A stretch of 64,000 bases of DNA from CTSoil-075 sp042610375 (GTDB taxonomy: Bacteria > Bacillota > Negativicutes > DSM-13327), in the NCBI RefSeq assembly GCF_042610375.1, contig NZ_JBGJZL010000002.1, positions 1 to 64,000 on the forward strand. Direction: 5' to 3'. Position numbers and translations under genes: made by a program. A model generated the notes under the pieces. It did not search any database and was not told the origin of the DNA. It saw nothing but the letters and a program-made list of their open reading frames with translations. Below are positions 1-9,230 of this stretch, in pieces. Each line of letters begins with the position of its first letter. Within the stretch, counting starts at the first letter, position 1.

Positions 1-2
1 GA

Positions 3-161
3 CTAGGGACTTTCAATTCTGGTTCATTAGAAATCTCTAATGTGGATTTATCACAACAATTTAGTGATATGATTGTTACACAACGTGGTTTTCAGGCTAA
101 CTCAAAAATTATTACGACAACTGATTCAATGTTAGAAGAATTAATAAACCTCAAACGTTAG
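3..161 (+). CDS. flgE: Flagellar hook protein FlgE, C-terminal end (partial)
   Basis: The window opens inside this gene; only the last 52 codons are present. The reading frame ending in TAG at 159-161 encodes the conserved C-terminal helix of hook/rod proteins, with the segments SNVDLSQ, MIVTQRGFQANSK and LEELINLKR, which in this family form the D0 domain packed in the core of the hook. The LINLKR ending favours FlgE over FlgG or FlgF, but the rest of the protein lies outside the window. It is the upstream member of the flagellar operon that continues with flbD and fliL. Confidence 0.8.
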   Translation, partial: LGTFNSGSLEISNVDLSQQFSDMIVTQRGFQANSKIITTTDSMLEELINLKR

Positions 162-167
162 TGGTGG

Positions 168-181
168 GGGGGATTTCCCCC
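168..181 (+). terminator. Short G/C hairpin after flgE
   Basis: Five G and five C residues flank the loop ATTT directly after the flgE stop codon. There is no immediate T-run, so it may be a weak terminator or an mRNA processing or stability element rather than a full stop; the next flagellar gene starts about 40 bases later in the same direction. Confidence 0.3.
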
Positions 182-222
182 TCTATTCATTTAGTTTTGT
201 AAAAAGATAGGGAGGTGTTTTT

Positions 223-417
223 ATGATTAAAGTAGCGCGTCTTAAAGCTCAAGATGAGTTTATTTTAAATGCCGAATTAATTGAAACAATTGAGGAAACT
301 CCTGATACAGTCATTACTTTGACCAGTGGACGGAAGTTGATTGTTGAAGAATCAATGGATCAAGTTGTACGCAAAATAATGGATTATCGGCGAGCTCTTC
401 AGGGGAAATTTAGATAA
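223..417 (+). CDS. flbD: FlbD family flagellar protein
   Basis: A 64-residue protein with the typical FlbD profile: a basic start (MIKVARL), a central hydrophobic segment (TVITLTSGRKLIVEE) and a short C-terminal helix. FlbD proteins are small, of uncertain biochemical role, and almost always sit in fla/che operons between flgE and motAB or fliL. Here motA and motB are absent from the expected place and fliL follows after 148 bases. A clear ribosome binding site (GGGAGG) precedes the ATG. The family call is firm; the function is not known. Confidence 0.85.
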   Translation: MIKVARLKAQDEFILNAELIETIEETPDTVITLTSGRKLIVEESMDQVVRKIMDYRRALQGKFR

Positions 418-565
418 AATATAAATGCTCTTTGTGATAATGGCTATGTATATGTTATTAACGATTTTTTAAGAAGAACCTTAGTCATTCTTACCTAGAA
501 TCAAAAAGTGATTTACTTTTTAATTCTGATAAAAATAATGATTAGCCTAAAATGGAGGTGTAATA

Positions 566-1039
566 GTGGCTGAAGGTGGAAAAAAATTACCTATGATGCT
601 TATTGTTGGGATGATTGTAGTCGGCTTATTGTTAGCTGGTGGTATCTCATATTTTATTGCGACCAAAATTGTCGCTGATAAATCTGGTGAAAAAAGTTCT
701 TCTCAACATGAACCAGGAGTATTCATCAAATTAGGTGATATGAAAGATGGTTTAATTATCAATATTGGTGGTTTAAATAGTGGGCGCTATTTAAAAATTG
801 GCATGATTTTAGAATTAAAACCTGATAAAAAGGCAGCACCTGCTACAGGTAAATTACCTTCTCCTGATGAAATCAAAATACTTGATACTGCCGTAACAGT
901 ATTACGATCACAGAAAATTGAAGATTTTGATCCACTTAAACAAGAACAATTAAAAGAGCTTGTTAAAAATGAGGTCAATAAAGCTTTTGGTGAGGAAAAG
1001 GTTTACGAGGTGTATATTACCAACTTTGTATTACAGTAG
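566..1039 (+). CDS. fliL: Flagellar basal body-associated protein FliL
   Basis: A 157-residue single-span membrane protein: a short cytoplasmic start, one transmembrane helix at about residues 10-32 (LIVGMIVVGLLLAGG), then a periplasmic FliL domain ending in EVYITNFVLQ, the usual family ending. FliL surrounds the stator and supports torque under load. The start is GTG, chosen because GGAGGTG lies six bases upstream. The product has the normal family length. It precedes fliM, as in many Firmicutes. Confidence 0.9.
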   Translation: MAEGGKKLPMMLIVGMIVVGLLLAGGISYFIATKIVADKSGEKSSSQHEPGVFIKLGDMKDGLIINIGGLNSGRYLKIGMILELKPDKKAAPATGKLPSPDEIKILDTAVTVLRSQKIEDFDPLKQEQLKELVKNEVNKAFGEEKVYEVYITNFVLQ

Positions 1040-1101
1040 ATTTTAGTGTTGATATTGTATTATAATAGTAACTAAAAAGGTGTCGGAAGGGGGGAGGGCT
1101 A

Positions 1102-2106
1102 TTGGCAGGATCTGATATATTATCCCAATCTGAAATTGATGAATTATTATCAGCATTGTCCACTGGTATGGTTTCCGCTGAAGAAATTAAAGACGAGCAG
1201 AAGCAAAAGAAAATTAAGGTTTATGACTTTAAACGCCCTGATAAATTTTCTAAAGATCAGATTCGGACTTTATACATGTTACATGAACATTTTGCCCGCC
1301 TGGTAAACACCTATCTTTCTGGTAGTCTTCGAACAATTGTGCATATTGATGTTGCTTCTGTCGATCAATTAACATATGAAGAATTTATTCGTTCGTTACC
1401 TAGCCCGAGTGTGATTGGTGTTTTCCAAATGGCTCCACTTAAAGGAAATGCAATATTAGAAATAAATCCCAATATTGTATTTTCAATTATTGATCGATTG
1501 TTTGGCGGACCTGGATTGCCGCCCGCCAAGATTCGTGCACTCACTGATATTGAGGATGCAATTATCCGCCGGGTGATCAATAAGACTTTAGAGTGTTTTC
1601 AGGAAGCTTGGAAACAAGTTGTTAACATTCAACCCAAGATAGATGTGATAGAAACAAATCCTCAGTTTACCCAAATTGTACCTCCTAATGATATGGTTGT
1701 CATTGTGACGTTGCATATTAAGATTGGACAGGCTGAAGGATTGATTAATCTTTGTATACCTTATTTGGTAGTAGAACCCATTATGTCTAAGTTAACTACG
1801 ACTTATTGGGTAGCATCTTCAACATCAAAACAAGATTCAGCTGAACATAATAATGCAATTCAACGTAAAGTAGAGAAGACCTTAATACCTATGCTAGTAG
1901 AATTGGGTCGTGCTACAGTTACCGTACAGGAATTGTTAGGTTTAGCGGTTGATGATGTGTTACAATTAGATAGTAAAATTGACAATGACCTTAATATTAT
2001 TATAGGTCAAAGTGAAAAATTTAGAGGTAAACCAGGAATTTCAGGACGAAAAGTTGCGATACAAATTACACAGTTGGTTTCCGAAGGAGATGATAATAAT
2101 GAGTGA
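1102..2106 (+). CDS. fliM: Flagellar motor switch protein FliM
   Basis: A 334-residue switch component. The N-terminal motif SQSEIDELLSAL (about residues 7-18) is the CheY-P-binding peptide. The middle is CheC-like and contains the GGPG loop (residues about 135-138); the C-terminal SpoA domain contacts FliY/FliN. FliM forms the C-ring with FliG and FliY and sets rotation direction. Translation starts at TTG, preceded by a strong GGAAGGGGGGAG site. Its last 8 bases overlap the start of fliY, indicating translational coupling. Confidence 0.95.
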   Translation: MAGSDILSQSEIDELLSALSTGMVSAEEIKDEQKQKKIKVYDFKRPDKFSKDQIRTLYMLHEHFARLVNTYLSGSLRTIVHIDVASVDQLTYEEFIRSLPSPSVIGVFQMAPLKGNAILEINPNIVFSIIDRLFGGPGLPPAKIRALTDIEDAIIRRVINKTLECFQEAWKQVVNIQPKIDVIETNPQFTQIVPPNDMVVIVTLHIKIGQAEGLINLCIPYLVVEPIMSKLTTTYWVASSTSKQDSAEHNNAIQRKVEKTLIPMLVELGRATVTVQELLGLAVDDVLQLDSKIDNDLNIIIGQSEKFRGKPGISGRKVAIQITQLVSEGDDNNE

Positions 2107-3196
2107 AGGTTTCCTTTCCCAAGAAGAAATTGATGCCTTGTTAAGGGGCGATCCAATTTCATCTCCTACAGTGCCTGATTTATCAGATATGGAAAAAGAT
2201 GCTCTTGGTGAAATTGGCAATATTTCTATGGGAAATGCAGCAACTACCTTATCAGTATTACTAGGTCGACGAGTATCTATTACTACGCCTCGCGTATCTG
2301 TTGTGAGCATGGAAGAAATTAAAGGGCAATATCCTCTGCCTTATGTGGTTATTGAAGTTGGATATACTCACGGTATTTTAGGAACGAATTTGCTTGCAAT
2401 TCGAGAACAAGACGCTTTAATTATTTCTGATCTAATGATGGGAGGCGATGGGACAAATCCACCAGCCGAATTAAATGAACTTTATTTGAGCGCTGTGAGT
2501 GAAGCGATGAATCAGATGATGGGTGGAGTCGCTACTTCTATGTCAACCATGTTTCGCAAGAAAATTGACATTTCACCCCCCAATATTAATTTAATTGATT
2601 TTGCAGTGGCTTCAACTATTACGGATGCTGTAGGTACCGATGACTATGTTGTCAGTATTGCTTTTCGCATGGAAGTTGAGGAGTTAATCGACAGTGAAAT
2701 TATGCAAATCCTTCCGCTTAATGTCGCAAAAGAAATGGTAGACAATCTTATGAATCCAGTACAAACACCTGCAGCACCCGTAGCGGCTCCTACACCACAA
2801 AAACCTGCTGCTGCCGCACCTCAACAAGTGCAACAACAAGTTGCAGCACCAGCTCCTAAGGCACAACCCACACAACATGTGAATGTTCAACCAGTACAAT
2901 TTGCTCCATTAGTACAACCAACTTTGCCGAGTACCGATGGTAATATTAATTTATTGATGGATGTTCCTTTACAAGTAACCGTAGAATTAGGACGAACTCG
3001 TAAATTAATTCGCGATATCTTAGAACTATCACCAGGTTCGGTGATTGAGCTTGATAAATTGGCTGGAGAACCTGTTGATATTTTGGTTAATGGTAAATTG
3101 ATTGCTAAGGGTGAGGTTGTAGTCATTGATGATAATTTTGGTGTAAGAATTACTGATATTGTGAGTCCTTTGGAGCGTTCTTATAGTTTGCAGTAG
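2099..3196 (+). CDS. fliY: Flagellar motor switch phosphatase FliY
   Basis: FliY is the Firmicutes form of FliN with an added CheC-like phosphatase module that removes phosphate from CheY-P at the motor. The start chosen is ATG at 2099, within the fliM stop region, because it gives MSEGFLSQEEIDALL, the usual CheY-binding start; a longer in-frame opening from 2012 lies inside fliM. The first phosphatase site is E38/N41 in GEIGNISMGN; the second, SEAMNQMMGG, starts at about residue 137. A Pro/Ala/Gln-rich linker (about residues 218-290) leads to the C-terminal FliN/SpoA domain. Length is 365 residues. Confidence 0.93.
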   Translation: MSEGFLSQEEIDALLRGDPISSPTVPDLSDMEKDALGEIGNISMGNAATTLSVLLGRRVSITTPRVSVVSMEEIKGQYPLPYVVIEVGYTHGILGTNLLAIREQDALIISDLMMGGDGTNPPAELNELYLSAVSEAMNQMMGGVATSMSTMFRKKIDISPPNINLIDFAVASTITDAVGTDDYVVSIAFRMEVEELIDSEIMQILPLNVAKEMVDNLMNPVQTPAAPVAAPTPQKPAAAAPQQVQQQVAAPAPKAQPTQHVNVQPVQFAPLVQPTLPSTDGNINLLMDVPLQVTVELGRTRKLIRDILELSPGSVIELDKLAGEPVDILVNGKLIAKGEVVVIDDNFGVRITDIVSPLERSYSLQ

Positions 3197-3246
3197 ACTT
3201 TATCCATTTTAATAAAAATATTTAATAATTAAGGAGAGATATAGTA

Positions 3247-3609
3247 ATGGCTATTAGAGTATTAGTTGTTGATGATGCAGCGTTTATGCGCATGATGGTA
3301 AAAGATATTTTGAGCAAAAATGGGTACGAGGTTGTTGGTGAAGCTGAAAATGGTCTTAAAGCAGTTGAAAAATGGCAGGAATTAAAGCCTGATTTAACAA
3401 CAATGGATATTACTATGCCAGAAATGGATGGTATCAGTGCTGTTAAAGAAATTAAAAAGTTAGATCCAAGTGCAAAAGTAATTATGTGTAGTGCTATGGG
3501 GCAACAAGCTATGGTTGTTGAAGCCATACAAGCTGGTGCGCGTGATTTTATTGTTAAACCATTTCAGCCTGATCGGGTATTGGAAGCTGTTCGCAAAGCA
3601 GTAGGTTAA
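3247..3609 (+). CDS. cheY: Chemotaxis response regulator CheY
   Basis: A 120-residue stand-alone receiver domain. The acidic pocket (VVDDA, residues 8-9), the phospho-acceptor D54 in TTMDITMPEMDG, the switch S/T region (IMCSAMG) and the conserved lysine in FIVKPF are all present. CheY-P binds the FliM and FliY N-terminal peptides encoded just upstream and changes motor direction. In Bacillus cheY occupies the same place between fliY and fliO. It has a good AAGGAGA site and is only 2 bases from fliO. Confidence 0.95.
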   Translation: MAIRVLVVDDAAFMRMMVKDILSKNGYEVVGEAENGLKAVEKWQELKPDLTTMDITMPEMDGISAVKEIKKLDPSAKVIMCSAMGQQAMVVEAIQAGARDFIVKPFQPDRVLEAVRKAVG

Positions 3610-3611
3610 TA

Positions 3612-4178
3612 ATGAGTAAGAAGTATTATCTAGGTTTGTATATGTTATTGCTGATGTTTTTTTTCTTTGGAATAGCTTTTGAAGGAATTGTATATGCAGC
3701 AGAACCTACGGGTGAATATTTACAATATCAAGAATCAAAACCAGGAGCATATTCATCTGGATTATCAACTCTTGCTTATGTATTTTCTTTATTAGTAACT
3801 TTTGCGATTGTTATTGGTCTTGCATATTTTGCTTCTCGCTTTTTAGGAGAAAAGATGGGAAGCAAATTGGCAATGGGCAATCAGAAGATTATTGCTACAT
3901 TGCCAATGGGGGCTAATCGTGCTATTTATGTTGTTGAAATTGCAGGTAAGTTCTTGATCGTTGGAGTTACAGATCATAGTATTAATGTCTTACAAGAAAT
4001 AACCGATCCTGTGGAAATAGAAAAAATGCAGGCAGAAAAAGTGTTATCACCTGAAATTCCATTTGATAAAGTATTTCAACGGCAACTTGCTTCCTTACAA
4101 CGACTATCTCCTAAATTCCCTAATGTTTTTAATACTCATCAGTCGAATGAGGAAAAACATGAAGGCGAGAAGAGGTAA
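3612..4178 (+). CDS. fliO: Flagellar biosynthesis protein FliO/FliZ
   Basis: A 188-residue membrane protein with a hydrophobic signal-like N-terminus (residues 7-29), a second membrane helix (about 54-76) and the FliO core with MGNQKIIATLPMG and FLIVGVTD. FliO helps assemble the FliP ring of the flagellar export gate. The C-terminal tail is polar and poorly conserved. It follows cheY by 2 bases, and its stop overlaps the fliP start by one base (TAATG), which supports tight coupling. Recognition rests on the core motif and position. Confidence 0.88.
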   Translation: MSKKYYLGLYMLLLMFFFFGIAFEGIVYAAEPTGEYLQYQESKPGAYSSGLSTLAYVFSLLVTFAIVIGLAYFASRFLGEKMGSKLAMGNQKIIATLPMGANRAIYVVEIAGKFLIVGVTDHSINVLQEITDPVEIEKMQAEKVLSPEIPFDKVFQRQLASLQRLSPKFPNVFNTHQSNEEKHEGEKR

Positions 4179-4948
4179 TGCAAGTGTCTAATTATCAACA
4201 TATAGTCAGAATGATGATTCTGTTATGTTTTCTACTACTAATACCAATATTTGCAGAAGCGGCTCCATTGGTTCCAATTCCCAATATTAATATTGGTGTA
4301 GAAGCTGCCGCAAATCCTAAAGATGTTGCAATGAGTTTGCAAATTTTATTTACATTAACAGTGCTCACATTAGCACCGTCAATTTTGATTATGATGACAT
4401 CTTTTACACGTATTATTGTTGTCTTATCCTTTTTGCGTAGTGCTCTTGCGACTCAGCAAATGCCACCGAATCAAGTATTGGTTGGTTTGGCTTTGTTTAT
4501 TACTTTTTTTACGATGTCCCCATACTTAGAACAAGTCAATAAAGATGGATTACAGCCTTATTTAGCGGGGACAATCAATCAAGAAACGGCAATGACAGCG
4601 GCTTTAAAACCAATGCGAACTTTTATGTTTAAGCAAACGAGAGAAAATGATCTGGCTTTATTTGTAAATTTATCAGAAGGACCACGTCCAAACTCTCCAG
4701 ATGATGTACCGACCATGACTTTAATACCCTCGTTTATTATTAGTGAACTTAAAACAGCATTTCAAATTGGTTTTTTGATTTACATTCCGTTTATTGTGGT
4801 TGATATGGTGGTAGCAAGTACTTTGATGTCCATGGGGATGATGATGGTGCCGCCAGCTATGATTTCATTACCTTTTAAATTGCTATTATTCATATTAGTG
4901 GATGGCTGGCATTTAATTATTAGTTCTCTGATTGCCAGTTTTCATTAA
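4178..4948 (+). CDS. fliP: Flagellar export gate protein FliP
   Basis: A 256-residue polytopic protein with an N-terminal signal peptide (about residues 1-28) and the family motifs FTRIIVVLSFLR, RPNSPDD... and PSFIISELKTAFQIGF, near-invariant in FliP. FliP forms a pentamer with FliQ and FliR as the core of the flagellar type III export gate. Methionine-rich MGMMMVPP near the C-terminus matches the family gasket region. It starts one base inside the fliO stop codon and is followed by fliQ after 11 bases. Confidence 0.95.
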   Translation: MQVSNYQHIVRMMILLCFLLLIPIFAEAAPLVPIPNINIGVEAAANPKDVAMSLQILFTLTVLTLAPSILIMMTSFTRIIVVLSFLRSALATQQMPPNQVLVGLALFITFFTMSPYLEQVNKDGLQPYLAGTINQETAMTAALKPMRTFMFKQTRENDLALFVNLSEGPRPNSPDDVPTMTLIPSFIISELKTAFQIGFLIYIPFIVVDMVVASTLMSMGMMMVPPAMISLPFKLLLFILVDGWHLIISSLIASFH

Positions 4949-4959
4949 AGGAGGATCTT

Positions 4960-5229
4960 ATGTCAGGTGATATGGCAATACAAATTGGTCGTGATGCCCT
5001 ATATATGGTGATGCTTATATCAGCACCAATGTTGGGGTTAGGCTTATTAGTTGGTGTTATGGTGAGTATCTTCCAAGCAACCACACAAATACAAGAGCAG
5101 ACATTGGTCTTTATTCCTAAAATTATTGCAATTTTTATTGCGATTGTTGTGTTTGGTCCTTGGATGCTCAGTTTAATGGTTGATTATACTCGTGAGATTT
5201 TAAGTAGTATGCCTAACATGATACGCTAA
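4960..5229 (+). CDS. fliQ: Flagellar export gate protein FliQ
   Basis: An 89-residue protein with two transmembrane helices (about residues 15-39 and 51-75), the full family length. FliQ wraps around the FliP-FliR core of the export gate. The recognisable pieces are the GLLVGVMVSIFQATTQIQEQTL loop region and the PWMLS segment. A strong AAGGAGG site precedes the ATG. fliP lies directly upstream and fliR 18 bases downstream. Confidence 0.95.
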   Translation: MSGDMAIQIGRDALYMVMLISAPMLGLGLLVGVMVSIFQATTQIQEQTLVFIPKIIAIFIAIVVFGPWMLSLMVDYTREILSSMPNMIR

Positions 5230-5247
5230 TTTGAGGAGTAATTATTT

Positions 5248-6033
5248 GTGGATTTTTTTACCTTGATTCAAGGTCAGTTAGGTTTTTTTTTACTAATCTT
5301 TGTACGGATTAGCGGTATTTTTATGATTGCGCCAATATTTGGTAGTCGTAATATTACAGGACGTGTCAAAGCATGTTTGGCTCTTATTATTACCTATATC
5401 ATATTCCCTTTAATTTTCAATAGTCATACTCCGATACCAGAGCAATTTTTGCCTTATTTTTTTATGGTAATGGGAGAATTGATCATTGGATTAATTTTAG
5501 GGTTTGTCAGTTCTTTGATATTTTCGGCGATACAAATGGCAGGGCAATTGCTCGATATGCAAATTGGTTTCGGTATTATTAATATGCTTGATCCTTTATC
5601 TGGGCAACAAGCACCATTAATCGGTAATTTTAAGTATATATTAGCTCTTATTCTTTTTTTAGCAATGAATGGTCATCATGTATTATTATCAGCCTTGTTT
5701 GCCAGCTTTAAATTAATACCTGTTACAGGTCTAGTTGTAAATGTGGCGATCGCTGAATTTATGATTAATATGATTGGCAATATGTTTATTCTAGCGTTAA
5801 AAATAAGTCTCCCTGTTATTGTATCCTTGCTACTTACGGATATGGCACTGGGCATTTTAGCGCGGACAATGCCGCAAATGAATATTTTTGTTGTTGGTGT
5901 GCCGGGTAAAATTATTATCGGCATTTTTGTCCTATCTATAGGATTACCGTTTTATATCTTTTTTTTGGAGCTGGCGTTTGATGGGATGTATAAAAATGTT
6001 TTTCACCTCTTATCCTTTTTCTATTCAAGTTGA
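5248..6033 (+). CDS. fliR: Flagellar export gate protein FliR
   Basis: A 261-residue polytopic membrane protein, the single-copy component of the FliPQR gate. It has FliR signatures: an early FVRISGIFMIAPIFGS segment, the QMAGQLLDMQIGFG motif and a late NIFVVGVPGKI stretch. Translation starts at GTG, with a GAGGAG site 9 bases upstream. The last about 50 bases overlap the start of flhB in another frame. In some clostridia fliR and flhB are fused, so this long overlap may be a step on that path (inference). Confidence 0.93.
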   Translation: MDFFTLIQGQLGFFLLIFVRISGIFMIAPIFGSRNITGRVKACLALIITYIIFPLIFNSHTPIPEQFLPYFFMVMGELIIGLILGFVSSLIFSAIQMAGQLLDMQIGFGIINMLDPLSGQQAPLIGNFKYILALILFLAMNGHHVLLSALFASFKLIPVTGLVVNVAIAEFMINMIGNMFILALKISLPVIVSLLLTDMALGILARTMPQMNIFVVGVPGKIIIGIFVLSIGLPFYIFFLELAFDGMYKNVFHLLSFFYSS

Positions 6034-7138
6034 GTCTAAGTCTTTGCATACAGTCCACATCATTGAGTCTTTTGATTTGCAATTATTTGCTGGTGAAAAA
6101 ACTGAAGAAGCAACTCCGAAGCGTAAAGAAGAAGCGCGGCAAAAGGGACAAGTTGCTAAAAGTATGGAAATTAATTCCGTATTTGTTATTGTTGCAGCTT
6201 TTTTAACTCTCAAGGTCATTGGTTCTTACCTTTATGATCAATTGGCTGGATATATGAAATTCATATTCTCGAATCTCGTATTGGATGATTTTACAATTAC
6301 TTCTGTACAACATGTATTTATTGGTTTTAGCATCGTTTTTTTGAAAACGGCACTACCAGTGATGTGTGTGATTGTAGTCGTTGCTTTATTTATAAATTTC
6401 ATGCAAGTCGGTTTTGCTTTTTCTTTAGAACCCTTAATGCCTAATTTTGATAAAATAAATCCTTTATCAGGTTTTGGAAGATTATTTTCGAAACGTTCTT
6501 TAGTTGAATTAAGTAAATCTTTATTAAAAATCGCTATTGTTGGTGGTTTTGTTTATCGTTTTATGATGAAGCAGACTAAACAAGTCCCAACTTTGATCAG
6601 TTCTGAATTAATTGATTCTTTACACTTAACTGCATCTCTTATTTTAGATTTAGTATTTAATATTAGTACAGTATTATTTATTTTGGCTGTGTTCGATTAT
6701 ATGTATCAATGGTGGGAAAATCAAGAAAGTATGAAAATGAGTAAAGAGGATATTAAACAAGAATATAAGCAAGCTGAAGGGGATCCACAACTTAAAGGGA
6801 AAATTAAAGAACGACAGCGTGCGATGGCTATGCAACGTATGATGCAAGATGTACCAAAAGCCGATGTAGTTGTGACTAATCCAACACATTTTGCTGTTGC
6901 CTTAAAATATGATCAAAATATGTTAGCCCCTGTTGTAGTTGCGAAAGGTCAAAATTTGATCGCGCAAAAAATCAAAGATCTTGCTAAAGAACACAAAGTG
7001 CCTGTTGTTGAAAATAAAATGTTGGCAAGAGCGTTATACGCTGGAGTTGAAATTTCTCAACCTGTGCCACACGAGTTATATCAGGCTGTTGCCGAAGTAT
7101 TAGCTTATGTTTATAAATTAAAAAAACGTTTGCTGTAA
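5981..7138 (+). CDS. flhB: Flagellar export switch protein FlhB
   Basis: FlhB switches the export apparatus from hook to filament substrates by cleaving itself at NPTH. The motif NPTH is present (TNPTHFAVALKYD), as are the N-terminal EEATPKRKEEARQKGQVAKS segment and four membrane helices. The ATG at 5981 follows TTTGGAG and gives 385 residues; the frame is also open to a TTG at 5978. No better site is seen closer to the conserved FDLQLFAGEKTEEATP region, so the true start may be further in and is uncertain. The gene overlaps fliR by 53 bases. Confidence 0.9.
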   Translation: MGCIKMFFTSYPFSIQVESKSLHTVHIIESFDLQLFAGEKTEEATPKRKEEARQKGQVAKSMEINSVFVIVAAFLTLKVIGSYLYDQLAGYMKFIFSNLVLDDFTITSVQHVFIGFSIVFLKTALPVMCVIVVVALFINFMQVGFAFSLEPLMPNFDKINPLSGFGRLFSKRSLVELSKSLLKIAIVGGFVYRFMMKQTKQVPTLISSELIDSLHLTASLILDLVFNISTVLFILAVFDYMYQWWENQESMKMSKEDIKQEYKQAEGDPQLKGKIKERQRAMAMQRMMQDVPKADVVVTNPTHFAVALKYDQNMLAPVVVAKGQNLIAQKIKDLAKEHKVPVVENKMLARALYAGVEISQPVPHELYQAVAEVLAYVYKLKKRLL

Positions 7139-7157
7139 ATTAGAAGGAGCGAAAAAG

Positions 7158-9230
7158 TTGGCTACACAAACATCGCCATTTGCCGTTTTATCCAAATTAG
7201 CTAAATATAGTGATATTGTAGTAGCTCTTGGGATTATTACAATAATCATTATGATGATTATTCCGTTACCGTCTTTTTTACTCGATTTATTGTTATCATT
7301 GAATATTACTTTCGCTCTTGTTATTATCATGGTTGCTGTTTATAATATAGAACCTTTGGATTTTTCAGTATTTCCTTCTTTACTATTAATTACGACTTTG
7401 TTCCGATTAGCACTCAATGTCTCTTCAACTCGACTTATTTTGCTTGATGGTTATGCGGGTGAAGTCATTATGGCTTTTGGTAACTTTGTGGTGGGTGGTA
7501 ATGCAGTTGTTGGTTTTATTATCTTCGTTATTTTAATTATTATACAATTTTTGGTTATTACCAAAGGTTCTGAGCGTGTCGCCGAGGTTGCAGCCAGGTT
7601 TACTCTTGATGCGATGCCAGGCAAGCAAATGAGTATTGATGCTGACCTAAATTCCGGTGCCATTACAGATGCACAAGCCCATCAACGGCGTAAAAATATT
7701 CAAAGAGAAGCAGATTTTTATGGAGCGATGGATGGTGCAAGTAAGTTTGTAAAAGGTGATGCGATTGCAGCGGTTATTATTATTGTCATTAATATCGTTG
7801 GTGGTTTTATTATTGGTATGGTGCAGCGTGATTTAAGTCCTTTACAAGCGTTACAAAGTTATACACTGCTGACTGTCGGTGAAGGATTGGTTAATCAAAT
7901 TCCAGCCTTGTTGATCTCCACAGCAACAGGTATTGTAGTGACAAGAGCTGCCTCCGAATCAAATTTGGGCCATGATATGGTCGACCAGCTTTTTAACAAT
8001 CATCGGGTATTCTATATTGTTGCAGGTGTATTAATTTTAATGGGATTTGTTCCAGGGTTACCACTTCTCCCTTTTCTAAGTCTTGGTAGCATTAGTTTCC
8101 TAATTGGTTATATTCTGCAAAGCACAGAGAAACATGTAGCAGAGTCTCAGATCACAAATCAAGAGGAGCAAGAAAAAGAAGAAGTGCGTAAACCTGAGAA
8201 TATTGTATCGTTGTTACAAATTGATACAATGGAACTTGAGATCGGTTATAGTCTGATTCCAATGGTTGATGTTTCCCAAGGCGGAGATTTACTTGATCGT
8301 GTTGTTATGATTAGACGACAATGTGCCATTGAACTTGGGCTTATTGTTCCGACCATTCGTATTCGTGATAATATTCAATTAAAACCTAACATATATGTTA
8401 TAAAATTAAAAGGGATAGAGATCGCTAAAGGCGAATTATTATTAGATCACTATTTAGCAATGAATCCTGGTACTGTATTTGAGGAAATCGTTGGAATTGA
8501 AACTGTCGAACCAGCCTTTGGTTTACCAGCATTGTGGATTCAAGAAACAAAACGTGAGGACGCAGAGCTTGCAGGGTATACCGTCGTAGATCCTGTATCG
8601 GTACTTGCTACTCATCTTACAGAAGTGATTAAATCCCATGCTGCTGAGGTACTTGGTCGACAAGAAGTGCAGACGTTGGTTGATGCTGTCAAACAAAATA
8701 ATCCTGCAGTAGTCGATGATGTCACGCCTAATTTATTGTCAATTGGTGATATTCAAAAAGTACTTGCCAAGCTGTTACGTGAACGTATTTCAATTCGTGA
8801 TATGGTGACAATTTTAGAAACTTTGGCTGATTATGCACAACTGACTAAAGATACTGAGATTCTAACTGAATATGTTCGTCATGCTTTGGCTCGCCAGATA
8901 TCAAAACAATATGCTCAAAATAATACTCTGACATGTTTAACTGTTGATTTACAATTAGAAAATAAGATTACAGGTGCAGTCCAACGTACTGAAAGTGGCT
9001 CCTATGTGGCACTTGATCCTAATGTATTACAGGCTATTATGGCAAGCATATCAAGAGAATTACCTAAAATTACTAATTTAGGTTATCAACCTATTGTGTT
9101 GACCAATCCTGCAGTTAGAACTTATTTCCATAAGTTAATTGAACGCAGTGCCCCTAATTTAATTGTTTTATCATACGCTGAATTAGAACCTAAAGTCGAA
9201 GTGCAAGCATTAGGGATGGTGAGAATATAA
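7158..9230 (+). CDS. flhA: Flagellar export apparatus protein FlhA
   Basis: A 690-residue protein of the expected size. The N-terminal half carries about eight membrane helices with the FHIPEP-type region (KGSERVAEVAARFTLDAMPGKQ). The C-terminal half is the cytosolic nonameric ring domain that docks chaperone-substrate complexes, with PTIRIRDN and LDHYLAMNPG. The start is TTG, chosen on the AGAAGGAGCG site. Its stop codon is immediately followed by the flhF GTG start, with no spacer. Confidence 0.95.
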   Translation: MATQTSPFAVLSKLAKYSDIVVALGIITIIIMMIIPLPSFLLDLLLSLNITFALVIIMVAVYNIEPLDFSVFPSLLLITTLFRLALNVSSTRLILLDGYAGEVIMAFGNFVVGGNAVVGFIIFVILIIIQFLVITKGSERVAEVAARFTLDAMPGKQMSIDADLNSGAITDAQAHQRRKNIQREADFYGAMDGASKFVKGDAIAAVIIIVINIVGGFIIGMVQRDLSPLQALQSYTLLTVGEGLVNQIPALLISTATGIVVTRAASESNLGHDMVDQLFNNHRVFYIVAGVLILMGFVPGLPLLPFLSLGSISFLIGYILQSTEKHVAESQITNQEEQEKEEVRKPENIVSLLQIDTMELEIGYSLIPMVDVSQGGDLLDRVVMIRRQCAIELGLIVPTIRIRDNIQLKPNIYVIKLKGIEIAKGELLLDHYLAMNPGTVFEEIVGIETVEPAFGLPALWIQETKREDAELAGYTVVDPVSVLATHLTEVIKSHAAEVLGRQEVQTLVDAVKQNNPAVVDDVTPNLLSIGDIQKVLAKLLRERISIRDMVTILETLADYAQLTKDTEILTEYVRHALARQISKQYAQNNTLTCLTVDLQLENKITGAVQRTESGSYVALDPNVLQAIMASISRELPKITNLGYQPIVLTNPAVRTYFHKLIERSAPNLIVLSYAELEPKVEVQALGMVRI

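Noticed and set aside
2012..2098. Longer N-terminus for FliY
   Set aside because: Lies within fliM and lacks similarity; the ATG at 2099 gives the conserved CheY-binding start.
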